Shown here piece by piece: positions 12,701-23,132 of a stretch of DNA of 64,000 bases (position 1 is its first letter; each line of letters starts with the position of its first letter). A program made the position numbers and the translations under genes. The notes below the pieces were generated by a model that was given only the letters and a program-made list of their open reading frames with translations, was not told the origin of the DNA and searched no databases. The stretch comes from Agrostemma githago (lineage: Eukaryota > Streptophyta > Magnoliopsida > Caryophyllales > Caryophyllaceae), in the NCBI GenBank assembly GCA_958450325.1, contig OY288253.1:66767612-66831611 (forward strand). The letters run 5' to 3'.

Positions 12701-13089
12701 TGCTTGAACATGTTGGACTTAACCCCTTTAAGAGCCATGAATTCCTTGAAAGCCCGGATATGGTGGACCGGGTCTTCAGTACCCTCGAACATTGGCAGAC
12801 CCGTCAGGTTGAGATTAGCGGGTAGTTCATCGGTCAGTGGGGTGTAGGTCCTGGCATTCTCCGTATGGATGGAGCTTTGGGTTGTCAGATGGACCTGTTC
12901 TTGCAGTTTGAGGACTGCACTGGCCAATGCCGCTAGAGGCCCGTCATCTTCGATCGAAGCATTGGGGGTTCCCTGTTCTACGGCACTAACCCGAGTAACG
13001 ATGGCGATCTGGTCTTCCCGTATTTTCCTCAATTGGTCTTGGATTTGGGCCAACGAGGTAGTCAATTCATCTATGGCTTTTTGCGTCAT
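6778..13089 (-). CDS. Element 1 gag-pro-pol polyprotein
   Basis: This is a single open frame of 2103 codons. Order along the protein: N-terminal coiled segment; gag capsid region about residues 95-250; a zinc knuckle of form CxxH-x4-H-x4-C at about 347-360; aspartic protease with DDGSAVNVLP near 574; a Glu-Ser repeat linker (plus-strand 10380-10420); reverse transcriptase with YVDD at residue 1236 (bases 9373-9384); its RNase H; a second, archaeal-type RNase H starting near YFDGAS at residue 1529; then integrase with an HHCC finger around 1755-1795 and catalytic Asp-Asp-Glu. The spacing between the last Asp and Glu is 34 residues. Dual RNase H is diagnostic of Tat-lineage elements. No stop or frameshift interrupts it, so it could be a source of proteins for related elements. 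Confidence 0.92.
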   Translation of the reverse strand: MTQKAIDELTTSLAQIQDQLRKIREDQIAIVTRVSAVEQGTPNASIEDDGPLAALASAVLKLQEQVHLTTQSSIHTENARTYTPLTDELPANLNLTGLPMFEGTEDPVHHIRAFKEFMALKGVKSNMFKQLFASSLEKHPRAWYYRLDPKKYKTWDDVATEFARNYADNTEIQTTMRTLEVMAQEPKEGFTKYLQRWRAESVKMVDKPSEKVLVEAFVKNLLPAYRVHLRYAIIPSFAVLTEMGTRIEDDLRLESLTKASTKGYQGASSSTSKPTTTAATRSIFDEVNALDTSSQKTTTPRVFTDIGTTYENALQRLSSKGLITPIGPIPDIPVERRSKAYNLQAYCHYHRGKGHDTEKCWKLKHLIQDLIESGKIPLPGGKPNNKDNPLATHAIFSGEVMDCSHLISPFIPQINGNWCDDEDDVYLTKGEAVPITPEEIQKAKSKALATSQALIIAEPLKVEPAPEEPTAEKALVKQLSKTRVDLSIWQLLVSSQEHREALTKALDQVKIDSMATPAEMVATVLPHLKGRSIEEGPLITFSNADLPPFGPAHNMALYITVICRGKYLPMTLIDDGSAVNVLPLRTAKALGITEADYIPTAQTIQAFDGSPKSVAGATKLTIITGPIDKELEFQVIDVTSSFNLLLGRPWIHATRAVSSTLHRKIKLPLHDSVITLEATPMTVANCNTSGRTDLWGFDFVGAIEEDYLFRPYFTVHLDRMLQNLGFLPGVTSRPDLPAGKILEVLDNGRTQTGLGYTLTPENMGQTKTGKVIFVTPVFETVQTGLYRPTTTRPGTYLAQDCNYIPDDIFALIQCEDAKNAEPALGLLFGEELAVPTPKEELVSLILRSRTFDPSKLISEVGSGTRAWRKTVKWTDSQGKTYKLITGEGEMPESESESESESESESKIESSESGARVNPVTPPLPLAIPGVSGSVPGTLPIPPLTSDQMAALFELFSQFMINNNNRSAYDLSHFQNFLKFKNFMCNDIEKPDEQVSLPPHLIEQLEQRESRNPVIEETESINLGTTLEPQMLKIGLSLDPEEKQQFIVLLQEFKDVFAWSYKDMSGIDREIAEHHIPIKEGFKPVKQKLRRMRPEWSLKVKEEVDKQFKAGFIRVSEYPDWVANIVPVPKKDGKVRVCVDFWDLNKASPKDDFPLPHIDILVDNTADHALLSFMDGYAGYNQIKMAEEDMDKTTFITPWGTYCYTVMPFGLINAGATYQRIATTFLHDMMHKEVEVYVDDMIVKSKDRDGHITALRKFFTRLRKYNMRLNPQKCSFGVTFGKLLGHIVSQRGIEVDPAKIKAITEMQPPKTEKEIRGFLGKVQYISRFISKLTMVCEPIFKKLKIGERLLWDDKCQAAFDRIKEILASPPVLMPPQHGLPLSLYLTTTETAMGAMLAQTVNSEERAIYYISKKFLEYECKYIMLEKTCLALVWATKKLRHYMLSYEVQVLPRMDPIKYLFEKPILNGRISRWTLMLAEFDLKFVPLKAIKGRVVAEFLADSPVTEEGHTDTWSFPDEDIFHTDTEAWDLYFDGASNFRGFGVGVLLISPRGEHTPVSIKLDFDVTNNAVEYEACIHGLQAAADLGVTNLRVHGDSSLVINQALQKWKTRNANLVAYQARVRNLEKQFHKVEYIYLPREENQFADALSKLASLLNIPDHMTSMPICVERRSEPAYIHDIEEVEIPDPEPWYQAVLTYLAVGEYPPEADKRAKKALRRLATQFIRTDDGQLYKKTAHGALLRCVDKTNAEKVMAEVHDDECGPHMNAQMLVRKIMRLGYYWNSMETDCQQYVRHCHNCQIFANVQHMPPFLLYTMTSPWPFSTWGIDIIGKINPSGTGGHCFILVAIDYFTKWVKAESYRILNASHVAKFIQNKIICRYGIPHEFISDHGTHFQAETAALLTKYKIQRHTSSPYRPQTNGAVEAANKIIVTILKKMADNYRDWPDKIPFALWGYRTSIRTATRATPYYLTYGMEAVQPVELEVPSLRILLESQVPEADWVQARYDSLVLLDERRSRALNNIQIYQKRIQRAFNKRVRPRNIKEGDLVLKSVRALLPVDPRGKFKPNWAGPYLVKKILSGGAVMLTDLDGNEFVNPTNLDQLKRYYP

Positions 13090-14147
13090 GGCTCGAGTGT
13101 GGGGTGACCTGTCTGTAAGGGCACCGCGTAATCAGTAACTGACCCAGATCCTAGAATCAAAAGTACATCCCGAGCAAGGAAAAGACTAGACTAGAAAAAC
13201 GACCGGAGACTGACTTCTAAATGGATGACGCGTAGACGGTGGGCCTTCCTTAGGATTCGGCAGAGTGGGCCTAGTCCTGTGCGAAGGAAGGTCTACGTGA
13301 GAATTCCCCAGACTCTAGACTCGAGTGTGTAAACAGGCTTTCCTTTGTAGGAGTTAGTCCTACGAAGGTGGGCCGTGCCTTGACAAGTAAGGCGGACTGG
13401 GATGGGGTGGAAACTCGTGATATAAGATCGACGAAGTTTCGACGCTATAGACTCTTACAACCTATGACAAGACCCGACACTGCTAAATACGGGAAGTCCT
13501 AAGAAGAAGAGGGTTTTGAAAAGAGGTTTGAATTTGAAAACCGAGCAAAAGTCGGATTGGAAGACCCGATTTTTTTGAAAACCGAGAAAAGGGTTATCGG
13601 GCCGAGATTTCGGGCTTTTTTTTTAAAAGGTTTGGACAGCATACCGGCTAAAAAAAAAGGCTATTTTGAGTCAAAAATCATAAGTCCTAAATTCGGCAGC
13701 TTTCCGGGTTTTGAAAAATGGATGAGTTTGAAAAGATGTAAGATTTTTGAAAGATGACGGTTTTTGAAAAAGACCAAAGAAGATCAAGTAGCATGTAGTC
13801 ATAGAAACGGTATAACGACGCCATGTATGCTCTTAGTCTAAGTCTCGGTCGGTCAAATAGGGTCTATACCAACAACGATCGCATTCTCGCAAATCAGGAC
13901 GGACTTCCTAAGCCGAGTTGGTCTTAGAACCTGCCGTAAAACCCATGCGAGTTCCGCCATCGAAGTCTTTAGTGCACCCAAGTGGGAATGCACCGTGGTA
14001 TAGTGGGACGTCGGTCACAAGTAACCGGCCCTGGATAGAACGGGGTTATGCATGAACCATTGAACTAAAACGTGTACAATACTAATCGAACGATTTCTTT
14101 TTGAGTCTCACCCTGAGGATGCCGATGGTAAGTGACACATCAGTTAA
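13090..14147 (-). other. Element 1 untranslated leader
   Basis: This stretch lies between PBS and gag start. It is purine-rich in parts and has no convincing ORF. The segment 13453-14168 recurs, interrupted by a solo LTR, at 19579-23132, and a diverged version appears at 55020-55400 in element 4. The leader is therefore a shared family feature. Confidence 0.7.
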
Positions 14148-14165
14148 TCCCCAGCGGAGTCGCCA
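14148..14165 (-). other. Element 1 primer binding site
   Basis: On the minus strand it reads TGGCGACTCCGCTGGGGA, three bases after the LTR end CATGTCCACA. The same 18 bases occur at 23112-23129 and 55002-55019. This sequence is typical of Ogre/Tat elements, where it is described as pairing with a tRNA-Arg 3' end. I recall that assignment rather than having tested it. Confidence 0.8.
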
Positions 14166-14168
14166 AAT

Positions 14169-16564
14169 TGTGGACATGACATAGGTCCACCCCGACGCGG
14201 CGAAGCGCGGGTTTTGGGGAGGCGATAGAATTTCCATATGAGATGGATCGAATTGAATTTTAAATCGAAGTAGGAGTCGCCACCGAATTTTATGGTTATT
14301 CGGAACCATTCGAACCCACTCTATGTCGTAGTGGGCCATACTTAAAGCCTGACCCATTTCCGATGTCAGAGTTTATTGGGTTCGTCCCTTAGCATATCGA
14401 TACCGATGCCAACTGGAGCGGTTGATCGTATATTGAATGACTCTCGTTGCCAATGGATTCGGACATCCGGAAACCATGGTTCTGAGTAAGGGGTGAGGGC
14501 ACGTGTTGGGAAGTTCAGCGAGAACACCCAACCCCGCCCGCACTTAGCGGCGTTTACTAAGATATCGTTCGGTTTTGTGTACACGCGTTAGTTCGACGAT
14601 GCAATGATATGCAGAGATTATTTTCCTAAGACATGTGAGGAAAAATAAATAAATGGGTTGCTAAGTCGTTTATTGCACGTTAAACTACTAACGTCAAAGT
14701 TATTTTAGCATGTGAGTTCGTTTTAGTCCAATAAAACGATAAAAAGAATAAAGTGCTACAAACAAAGAGCAAACGAGTTAGTAACGATTGAAATAATAAT
14801 ATAGGAAATTGAAATTGAGAAAATAAATATTAATCGAAATCTGAAAAGTATTACTAAAACGTTGTTTTGTATAAAAAACGATGTTCGAGAAAGAATAAAA
14901 AAAGCGAAAAAAAAACGTGTTTAGGCCGAGAGCCGCGCGACTCGCCCGAGACTCATGCGAGTCGCGTGGCGGCCTGATTTCGACAACGATTTTCGGAAAA
15001 TTTTGATTAAATCACGTACGAATATCGCATAACTCGTACTCGACTTAATATTCTCGATATTCGTTATATTCGATAGTTGATTATCAAATATTTGGAATAG
15101 TTTTGGAAAAGATATAAATTTAGAAATCGTTTCGTAGAATAATAAAAAATAAACAAACGAAAGACTAAAAAAATAGAACCGGATCAGACTCGTGCGCGAG
15201 TCGCCTGGACCGGGCGCGACTCGCGTACGGGTCTGATTTTTATATTTTTTTTGTTCGAAAATTGTTAATCGCGTACAAACATGAATTAATTTATACTCGG
15301 TCTATATTTTCGATATTCGTCGTATTCGATATTCGATTATGAAATCGATATCGAATATTCAGAATGACTTTAGAAAAGGTTTTGAAAAAGTTTGTTTTGA
15401 ACGAAGAATAAGAAAAAGGAATTTTGAACGAATAAAATGAAATCGCCGAAATCTTAATATAATTCTTTTCGATACGATATTCGATTATATAAAATCGGTA
15501 TCATATTTTAAGAATATAGGAAAATAGTTTTTAGTAGTATCGATATTAGAAAAATATATGCGATGAACGACCCATATTAAAATATGAAACGACCGACAAA
15601 AATAATGAAAAAAAAAAGAAGAAAAACGTGAGAAAGAGGGAGAAAGAAAGAAGAATCGGGTTTGATTTATACCCTCAACCTACATGCTTTGTGTTCTCGG
15701 TATAAGGCTCGTCGGACGGTGGCTTAGGCACGGGAGCGTCGAGATGATGCGGGTGAGTTGAGGTGTATCGTTTTAGGTGATTTGGGACGTCGGGTTTGGC
15801 CGGTTTCGTCGAGGTTTCGAGGCTTCGAAAGTATCGGGATTTGCTAACTATCGATTTGTATGTAAACCGTGTTGCAAGGCTATTTTTTCGGTATAATGAG
15901 TGTGTAAAAACCGTGTATATTGGCTGGAAAATCGTTGTAACCGATGTCCTTTTTGTGTTGGACGGGAGGTCCTATTTATAGGGAGTTTCCGACCTTGGTT
16001 TAGGAGAGTTTGAATACTGTTTAGGATAGGAAACGTAGGAATTTCAGGAAAATAAGAATTCCGCTTTCTTGGCCAAGAAGAAAGAGGAAAACCGGCTGGT
16101 TTGAGGGTGTATTGGCCGGGTGTTTTACACTCGGTCAATGTCTGAATCGGTCTCCGGATAGAATTCCTACTTGAGATCGAATTCTACCTTAAACGGAATT
16201 GTTTATTATTTTGTATGGCTGATTTTTGTAGTATCTGAATTCAATCCGGATTGGTGGGGGTGACACGGCAGATTTTATGCCTCGGGAAATATCTTTGACC
16301 GGGTTTTGACTCGGTCGCTAAAAGACGATTTTACCCCTGGTAACGATTTCGACCCAAATTAGTGTCATTTGACTCGAAACGACCCACTGGGCCTGGATTT
16401 GAGGTTGGTTTTATGAGATTTGTACTCCTTAAAATGTCTAAACCAAATGTCCATAATTACAAGCCTATATCCGAGTCTATCAAAGCATGTTTACGTTCTA
16501 TCATCATCGGGTGTTTGGCGGGAACTACTATAGACACCTGGCGGTCAAAATGTGGGTGTCTACA
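14169..16564 (-). repeat. Element 1, 5' LTR (complete)
   Basis: The LTR is 2396 bases, from TGTAGACACCCAC (minus strand, at 16564) to CATGTCCACA (at 14169). A TATAAATA box reads on the minus strand at 15973-15980 within tatttata. It matches 1783-4090 closely, with scattered substitutions and small indels such as an extra gcgaaaaaa stretch near 14905. Confidence 0.92.
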
Positions 16565-17102
16565 CACATGCTAAAATAACTTTGACGTTATTAGTTTAAC
16601 ATGCATTAAACGACTTAGCAACCCATTTATTTTTCTCTCACATGCTTAGGAAAATAATGTTTGCATTTCATTCCACTATCGAACTAACACGTGTACACCA
16701 AAAACGAACGATATCTTAGTAAAGGCTGCTAAGTGCGGGCGGGGTTGGGTGTTCTCAGTGAACTTCCCAACACGTACCCTCATCCCTTACTCAGAACCAT
16801 GGTTTCCGGATGTCCGAATCCATTGGCAACGAGAGTCATTCAATATACGATATCCAATAATGTCGGTATCGGTATCAAATGCTAAGGGACGAACCCGATA
16901 AACTCTGACATCGGATATGAGCCATATTTTGTATATGGCCCACTACGACATAGAGTGGGTTCGAACGGGCCCGAACTCCCACAAAGTTCGGTGGCGACTC
17001 CTACTTCAATTTAAATTTCAATTTGACCATCTCATATGGAGATTCATTCGCCTCCCCAAACCCGCGCGTGGCCGCGTCGGGGTGGACGTATGTCATGTCC
17101 AC
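16565..17102 (+). repeat. Displaced 3' portion of an element-2-type LTR
   Basis: It is the plus-strand end portion of a Tat LTR, finishing in CATGTCCACA at 17102. By sequence it is closer to the element 2 LTR (23133-25335) than to element 1. It begins abruptly at 16565 where element 1 abuts, so element 1 appears inserted in it. The next five bases, GATTG, are the reverse complement of CAATC beyond the other end of element 2 (25336-25340). This suggests it is the missing, inverted end of element 2. Confidence 0.7.
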
Positions 17103-17718
17103 AGATTGAGTAAAGACTCGTTAGGAAAAAGTAATTTCGTATAATAATTGTCAATTACGGGTTTATGTCCTAATTTGTGTTTTTCTAAACCGACCCACAA
17201 CATTAATTAATTAATTAATTTACTTAGAGCATTATTTTGGTGGAAAAAAAATGTTAATTAAGTCGTAAAAAGTGAGAACTGTTTAAAGCACAACATTAAT
17301 TAATTAATTTACTTAAAGCATTATTTTGATGGAAAAAAAATGTTAAATTGTTAAAAATGAGAATTTTTTAAAGCACAAACCCACAACCGGTAATTACCTC
17401 ATGGGTAAGAGGTGACACCTACTCCTACTGCAACACTGAATGATTCTAATATCACTAAAGATAACAATAATTAATTATAGGTAAACACACAGTAGTTAGG
17501 ATATCTAAACCCGCCATTGCCAGTGGCGGGTTAATGAGTTTTAATATATATTTTTTAGCCATTTTATAATTTTGAAGACCCGCCATTAGGAATGGCGGGT
17601 TTGGTCCGTCCTAAATCGACCCTATGTCCGAACCTACCTCAGCCCCATTTTGATAAATAGTTTTTATTCCGACCCGAAACGATAATTAGTTTATTTTATT
17701 GCATTATTTTTTTGATAA
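17103..17718. other. Intergenic spacer with a tandem duplication and two hairpins
   Basis: No gene is seen. A unit of about 90 bases beginning cacaacattaattaatt is present twice in tandem (about 17196-17382). Two stem-loops follow: AACCCGCCA/TGGCGGGTT at 17508-17532, and ACCCGCCATT/AATGGCGGGT at 17578-17600 with a three-base loop. The first 28 bases of the spacer recur exactly at about 26103-26130. Confidence 0.6.
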
Positions 17719-19578
17719 ATGGTTCTGAGTAAGGGGTGGGGGTACGTGTTGGGAAGTTCACTGATAACACCCAACCCCGCCCGCACTTAGCGGCCTTTAC
17801 TAAAATATCGTTCGTTTTTGGTGTACACGTGTTAGTTCGATAGTGGAATGAAATGCAAACATTATTTTCCTAAGCATGTGAGAGAAAAATAAATGGGTTG
17901 TTAAGTCGTTTAATGCATGTTAAACTAATAACGTCAAAGTTATTTTAGCATGTGAAATTCGTTTTAGTCTAATAAAACAAAAGATGAAAATAAATCGCTA
18001 CAAACACGAGCAAACAAGTTAGTAATGATTTATAAATTGAATAGGAATATAATACGATAATATGTATGACTCGGAAAAGGTTTTATGACTCGTGAAAAAT
18101 ACTTTGTCGAAATCTGAAAATATACCAAGAAACCGCTGTTTTATATGAGAAAACGATGCTGGAAAAAATCGGGAAGAAACGAAAAAAAGCCGCGGCTCAT
18201 AGCAGCCCGCGCGACTCGCACGGGTGGCTGTCTCGGGTCCGGTTTTCGAAATTTTGTTAATTTTGATAAATCGCGTACGAATATGGATTAATTTATACTC
18301 GATTTATATTTTCGATATTCGTCGTATTCAATATTTGATTATGAAATCGATATCGAATAGTTAGAATGATTTTAGAAAAAAAAAACGTTTCGAAAATTGT
18401 TTTAAGAAAAGAAAAAAAATTTGAATGAAAAGAAGAAAAAATGTTAATTCTCTCCGCGTTAAAATCGTCGTATTTTGTATAAAAAAGGATGTAACGATTT
18501 TATTAACATCAACGAGATTTAATTTAGTTCTTTGTTAGATACGATATTCGATTAGAGAATCGATATCGTATTTTAAGAACATTTATATAAGAAAATAGTT
18601 TTTTGTAGTATCGATATTAGAAATAAAAGGAAGCGACACGACCTATATTAAAAAAAAGGACCGACACAACGAGAAGAAAAAGAAAGAGGACGAGAGAAAG
18701 GAAGAGAAAAAAAAGAAAGAAGAATCGGGTTTGATTTACACCCTCAACCTACATGCTTTGTTTTCTCGGGATTGAGCTCGTCGGAAAGTGGTTTAGACTA
18801 GGGAGCGTCGAGATGATGTGGGATGAATTTGGGGTGTCGGTTTGGTCAGGTGATGTGGCGGGTTTCGACCGGTTTGAGGGTCGGATTTGTCGGGTTGGAT
18901 TCGTCGAGAATTGCTTAGTGTAACGAGGTTGTATGTGGGAATATTCGATGTGTGATTGATGAGTATGGTTCCTAAAAAATTTCTGTATATTTTGTGTTGA
19001 ATGGAGAGTCCTATTTATAGGCGAAGAGGTTTAGGAGAGATGTCTTGCTTGGACAACAAGAAACACCGATTAGATAGGAAATGTAAGAGTTCGAAAGGGA
19101 GCGAGAGCCTCGTTTCTTGGTGAATAAGCCGAGTATCTCGGCTGTTTTGGCTGTTTTTGGCCGAGTGTTTGACACTCGGTCGGTAATTGCCTTAGTCTTC
19201 GGATAGAATTCCACTTGTGATCAAATTCTATCCTCGAATGGATTTGTTTAATATTTTCGAGGCTGATTTTTTGTAGCATTTGAGTCCAAACCGGACGTGT
19301 AGTGTCACGGCTGGTCCGTGTGTCTCGGGAAAAAAATTATTTGACCGGGTTTGCCCCGGTCGCTAAAAGACATTTGCCCCTGGTGCCGGATTCGACCCAA
19401 ATTAGTCTTATTTGACTCCAAACGACCCACTGGGCCTGGATTTGAAGTTGGTTTTGTAAGATTTGTACTCCGTAATAAGCCTAAACCAAATGTCCATGAT
19501 TACGAGCCCATATTCGAGTCCATCAAAGCACGTTCGCGTCCAATCATCATCGGGTGTTTGGCGGGAACTATTATAGAC
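17719..19578 (-). repeat. Element 2, truncated 3' LTR
   Basis: It is similar to 23433-25313 throughout, including the TATA sequence (tatttata at 19012-19019). It begins at ggttctgagtaagg and ends within ctattatagac, where leader sequence takes over. About 23 bases at the LTR start and about 300 at the LTR end are missing. Confidence 0.8.
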
Positions 19579-19767
19579 TCTTACAACCTATGACAAGACC
19601 CGACACTGCTAAATACGGGAAGTCCTAAGAAGAAGAGGGCTTTGAAAAGGGAATTTGGATTTGAAAACCGAGCAAAGTCGGATAGGATGGTCCAATTTTT
19701 TTGAAAATCGAGAAAAAGGTTATCGGGCCGAGATTTCGGGTTTTTGAAAAGGCTTGGACAGCATACC

Positions 19768-22607
19768 TGTAACAACCCGGATTTTCGATGACTTAAAATA
19801 ATAGATAATGCGGAAAGTTATCTAAGTTATTTAATTAAAGTTATATCAGAGTGTAAGTAAATCCGGATCGTTACGGATCCTTACAATAATAAACGACTAT
19901 TAATTACATAGTCTTGATTCAATTAGTACAAAATATAAATTTTATTTTTTAAACTAAACATATTATTATTAAATCTCTCTCGTTTGATTCCCCAACGTCT
20001 TAGACCTGCACAAATATATAGAGTAGAGAGACCGCTAAGCGGGATAGCAACCAAACCGTTCATCTAATATCACCTCATACACATAAGATAATCATGTGAA
20101 TAACAAATAATATGCTTATAAAATATTAAAGAATATCATGTAACAGCTAGTTTCCTTTAATTCAATTAACCAATATGTGAGGTGATGAAAACGGTAAAGT
20201 TTAAAAGATGAGACATTGGCAACCATTTGATTTTAAAATCATTTTTCACGTAAACAGAGAATAAACACACGAGTCGTGGCTCCTAGTAACACCGCTACTC
20301 CATATTGGCTTGCATCTCACCAATAGAAGTAATCATAGTACCGACTCGTAGACCGAACCGATCTTATGAGGTTTACATCTCACCCATAAGGCTCAATTGG
20401 GCCCGAACTTCTATTATATTATACGTTTATTCAAAACGGGGCTCTGGGCTGAAATTAAAGCTGATGATTACATTCTCTGCATCACCAAGAGGGAACCCGC
20501 AGTTTTCAGAATCCTGTTCTGCCCCCACTACCTAGGTGGTAATACTGATCAAGTACTTGTCTATATGTGTGCCACATACCCTACGCAGACTCTTGAACTG
20601 CAGAACTCACTGCCGTAGGACGACTACCTTAAACACTAGGTCGACTCTCGGACCGCAGCCTCCGAGTCTGCTTTTCATTACAAGTGCAGTCGAAACACCA
20701 CGCATGGTAGAATCCAACACAAGCTATTCGTCCCAGACTCGCATCGTAAACTTTATATAAAAGTCGCCCGTGAACAAGTAGTACTTTATTTGGTGACCTT
20801 CAATAATTGGTCAGACTCATTTGAAACAGTCAAATCCTCAAATACTTACTTTCAGTGTGACAACGTTATACTTTAATCCTCAAGTGTCACCCGAAACATT
20901 ATATCCCAAATATAGTAATATTTTTAAAATAGTAAAGTCTTTTAAATGAAATTTTATATATATAAAAATAAAATTTAAGGTATAATAATAATTAAATATT
21001 ATTTTAAAATTTATAGTTTCTGAAAAATATAATTTAAATCATATTGAACGATTTACAAAATTTGACGTAGAATCATTTTAAAAATATTTATTGAATGTCG
21101 TGTAAAAATTTTGGAATAAAATATATCCCTTTATTTTAGAAAATGAATTTTATAAATTTCTACTTATATAAAAATAATAAGTAAAGTAATATTAAAATAA
21201 AATATTTTGTAGGTTACTAATTTACTCTATTTTTATAATATATAAACGAATGTAAAAAACTAAAGAAACTTAAATATGACCGAAATTACAATTATATAAA
21301 ATACATACAAAATATAAAGTGCATAGAATAAACATACATAACAAATAGAATTTAAACATACATATAAAATACAATGAAAACGATATAAGTAAATTTTATC
21401 GTTTTAAGTTCTTTTATTCATTTTCTCATTTTTCATCTAAACAAAAATGTACAGGTGATAAATATATAAATCAAACAAGTGATAATTTAATCAAGTTGAA
21501 TTTAGTCATAAATAAATATATAACACAAATAAAATATCACGTAACATTTTCTTTTATACATAAGTAATTTAGTCATACAAATTAGCCTAAATATTTAAGT
21601 AAGCAATTTATTAAATTACTAACATAATATACTTATATATAAGAAATAGTCTGGTTACCTTAATAGCTATTACGGATATTTATTAACGTTATTAAGAATT
21701 AAGGTCGAAATGAATTGACCCAAATACGGTACTAGAAAAGTAATTCCTCCAAATACCGGGTAGCTCCTCATTCCCGATGCTTCAATTATAGAAAAAGACG
21801 AGGGAGTAAATATAGTATATAGTACGGGATACGTACTACGATAAGTAGTAGTACGTAAATATAATACGGAGAGTATGTAGTGGTAGTACGTAGGGGGTAT
21901 TAGTATGTAGGAAGTAGTAGTAGCAGCAGCAATAGTAGTAGTAATTGCAAGTAGTTGTAGTAGTATTACTTGGTATATATAGTAGTAGTAGTAAAGGTAA
22001 TAGGTGGTGTAGTGTCGATTAGGTTAGTTAGGTGTAAGAGTGTAGTGAGTATAGCCTAGGTGAGTGCATGTGTAGGTTAGTTAGATGTAGGATTAGTGTA
22101 GGGTAAGAAAAATACGTGGGAGGATTTAAGGACGTCCAACTTTTCCCGAGTTCCGGTCCGTTTCTCGTACAAATGTCTTTCTTTTTTTTCTTAAAAAGTT
22201 GAAATATAAGATTACAGAATAAAAATAATGAAAACTGTAAAATTTATTTTCAAAAAGGAATTTGTAAGACGGTAAGTAAAATAGACGGTAAATAGTATTA
22301 TGGGACAAAAGTTATAAGAAATCGTTATTTTAAAAATTCGATAAATTATTAAATTTTTTTACGAGACAAGAAAATGTTAAAACGACAGTTCATTAAAAAA
22401 AAAATATTTTCAAGTTTTAAACTTTATTTAATGAAAGATAAAAATTTTAAAATTTGATGAATAAATTCTCTTGTTTTTATAACGAAATAATTTTTAATTT
22501 AACGAAAATAAAATATTTTATTTACGAAAATAATTTTTCAACCGTTAAACTTGGTTTAAATAAATGTTTAAAATTTTAACTCTATTTGAAAAATACGGGG
22601 TATTACA
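19768..22607 (+). mobile_element. Tekay-like solo LTR with 5-bp target duplication
   Basis: The 2840-base insert begins TGTAACAACCCGG and ends GGGGTATTACA, a TG...CA LTR signature with short inverted ends. ATACC flanks it on both sides (19763-19767 and 22608-22612). The empty site is visible in element 1 near 13640, where gacagcataccggctaaaa is uninterrupted. No PBS, polypurine tract or pol lies inside, so it is a solo LTR left by LTR-LTR recombination. Long LTRs with these termini are common in Tekay/Del chromoviruses, so the lineage is inferred. It carries GTA/TAG microsatellite runs at 21880-22010. Confidence 0.85.
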
Positions 22608-23132
22608 ATACCGGCTAAAAATAGGCTATTTTGAGTCAAAATCATAAGTCCTAAATTCGGTAACTTTCCGGATTTTGAAAAATGGGTGGGTTTGAAAAGA
22701 TGCAAGTTTTTGAAAATGACGGTTTTTGAAAAAAAGACTAAAGAAGATCAAGTAGCATGTAGTCATGGAAACAGTATAATGACACCATGTATGCTCTTAG
22801 TCTAAGTCTCGGTCGGTCGAATAGGGTCTATACCAACGACGATCGCTTTCTCGCAAATCAGGACGGACTTCCTAAGCCGAGTTGGTCTTAGAACCTGCCG
22901 TAAAACTCATGCGAGTTCCGCCATCGAAGTCTTTAGTGCACCCATTTAGGAATGCACCGTGGTATAGTGGAACGTCGGTCACAAGTAACCGGCCCGGAAA
23001 AAATTTGGGTTATGCATGAACCATTGAACTAAAACGTGTACATTACTAATCGAACGATTTCTTTTCGAGTCTCACCCTGAGAATGCCGATGGTAAGTGAC
23101 ACATCAGTTAATCCCCAGCGGAGTCGCCAAAT

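Larger units (their letters stand above)
1783..16564 (-). mobile_element. Element 1: Retand/Tat-like Ty3/gypsy LTR retrotransposon
   Basis: This is a nearly complete element read on the minus strand: 5' LTR 14169-16564, PBS 14148-14165, leader, gag-pro-pol 13089-6778, an antisense gene at 4768-6425, polypurine tract at 4091-4108 and 3' LTR 1783-4090. The two LTRs differ by roughly 1-2 percent by eye, which implies a fairly recent insertion. The polyprotein is uninterrupted, but about 70 bases at the outer end of the 3' LTR are lost, so this copy lacks one integration end. Its right end sits inside a related LTR fragment (16565-17102). No target duplication can be tested because the left flank is gone. 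A Tat lineage with a second RNase H and an antisense extra ORF fits published descriptions of Retand/Ogre-type elements. Confidence 0.9.

Noticed and set aside
7372..12825. Plus-strand ORFs of 60-155 codons within gag-pro-pol
   Set aside because: They are shadows of the minus-strand polyprotein without independent motifs or promoters.
1..22607. A single giant transposon with 1.8-kb terminal inverted repeats (1-1768 and 20521-22284)
   Set aside because: The inverted copies are LTR pieces of one family. The right one has its own TG...CA ends and 5-bp target duplication, and the left one ends mid-LTR at a repair scar.
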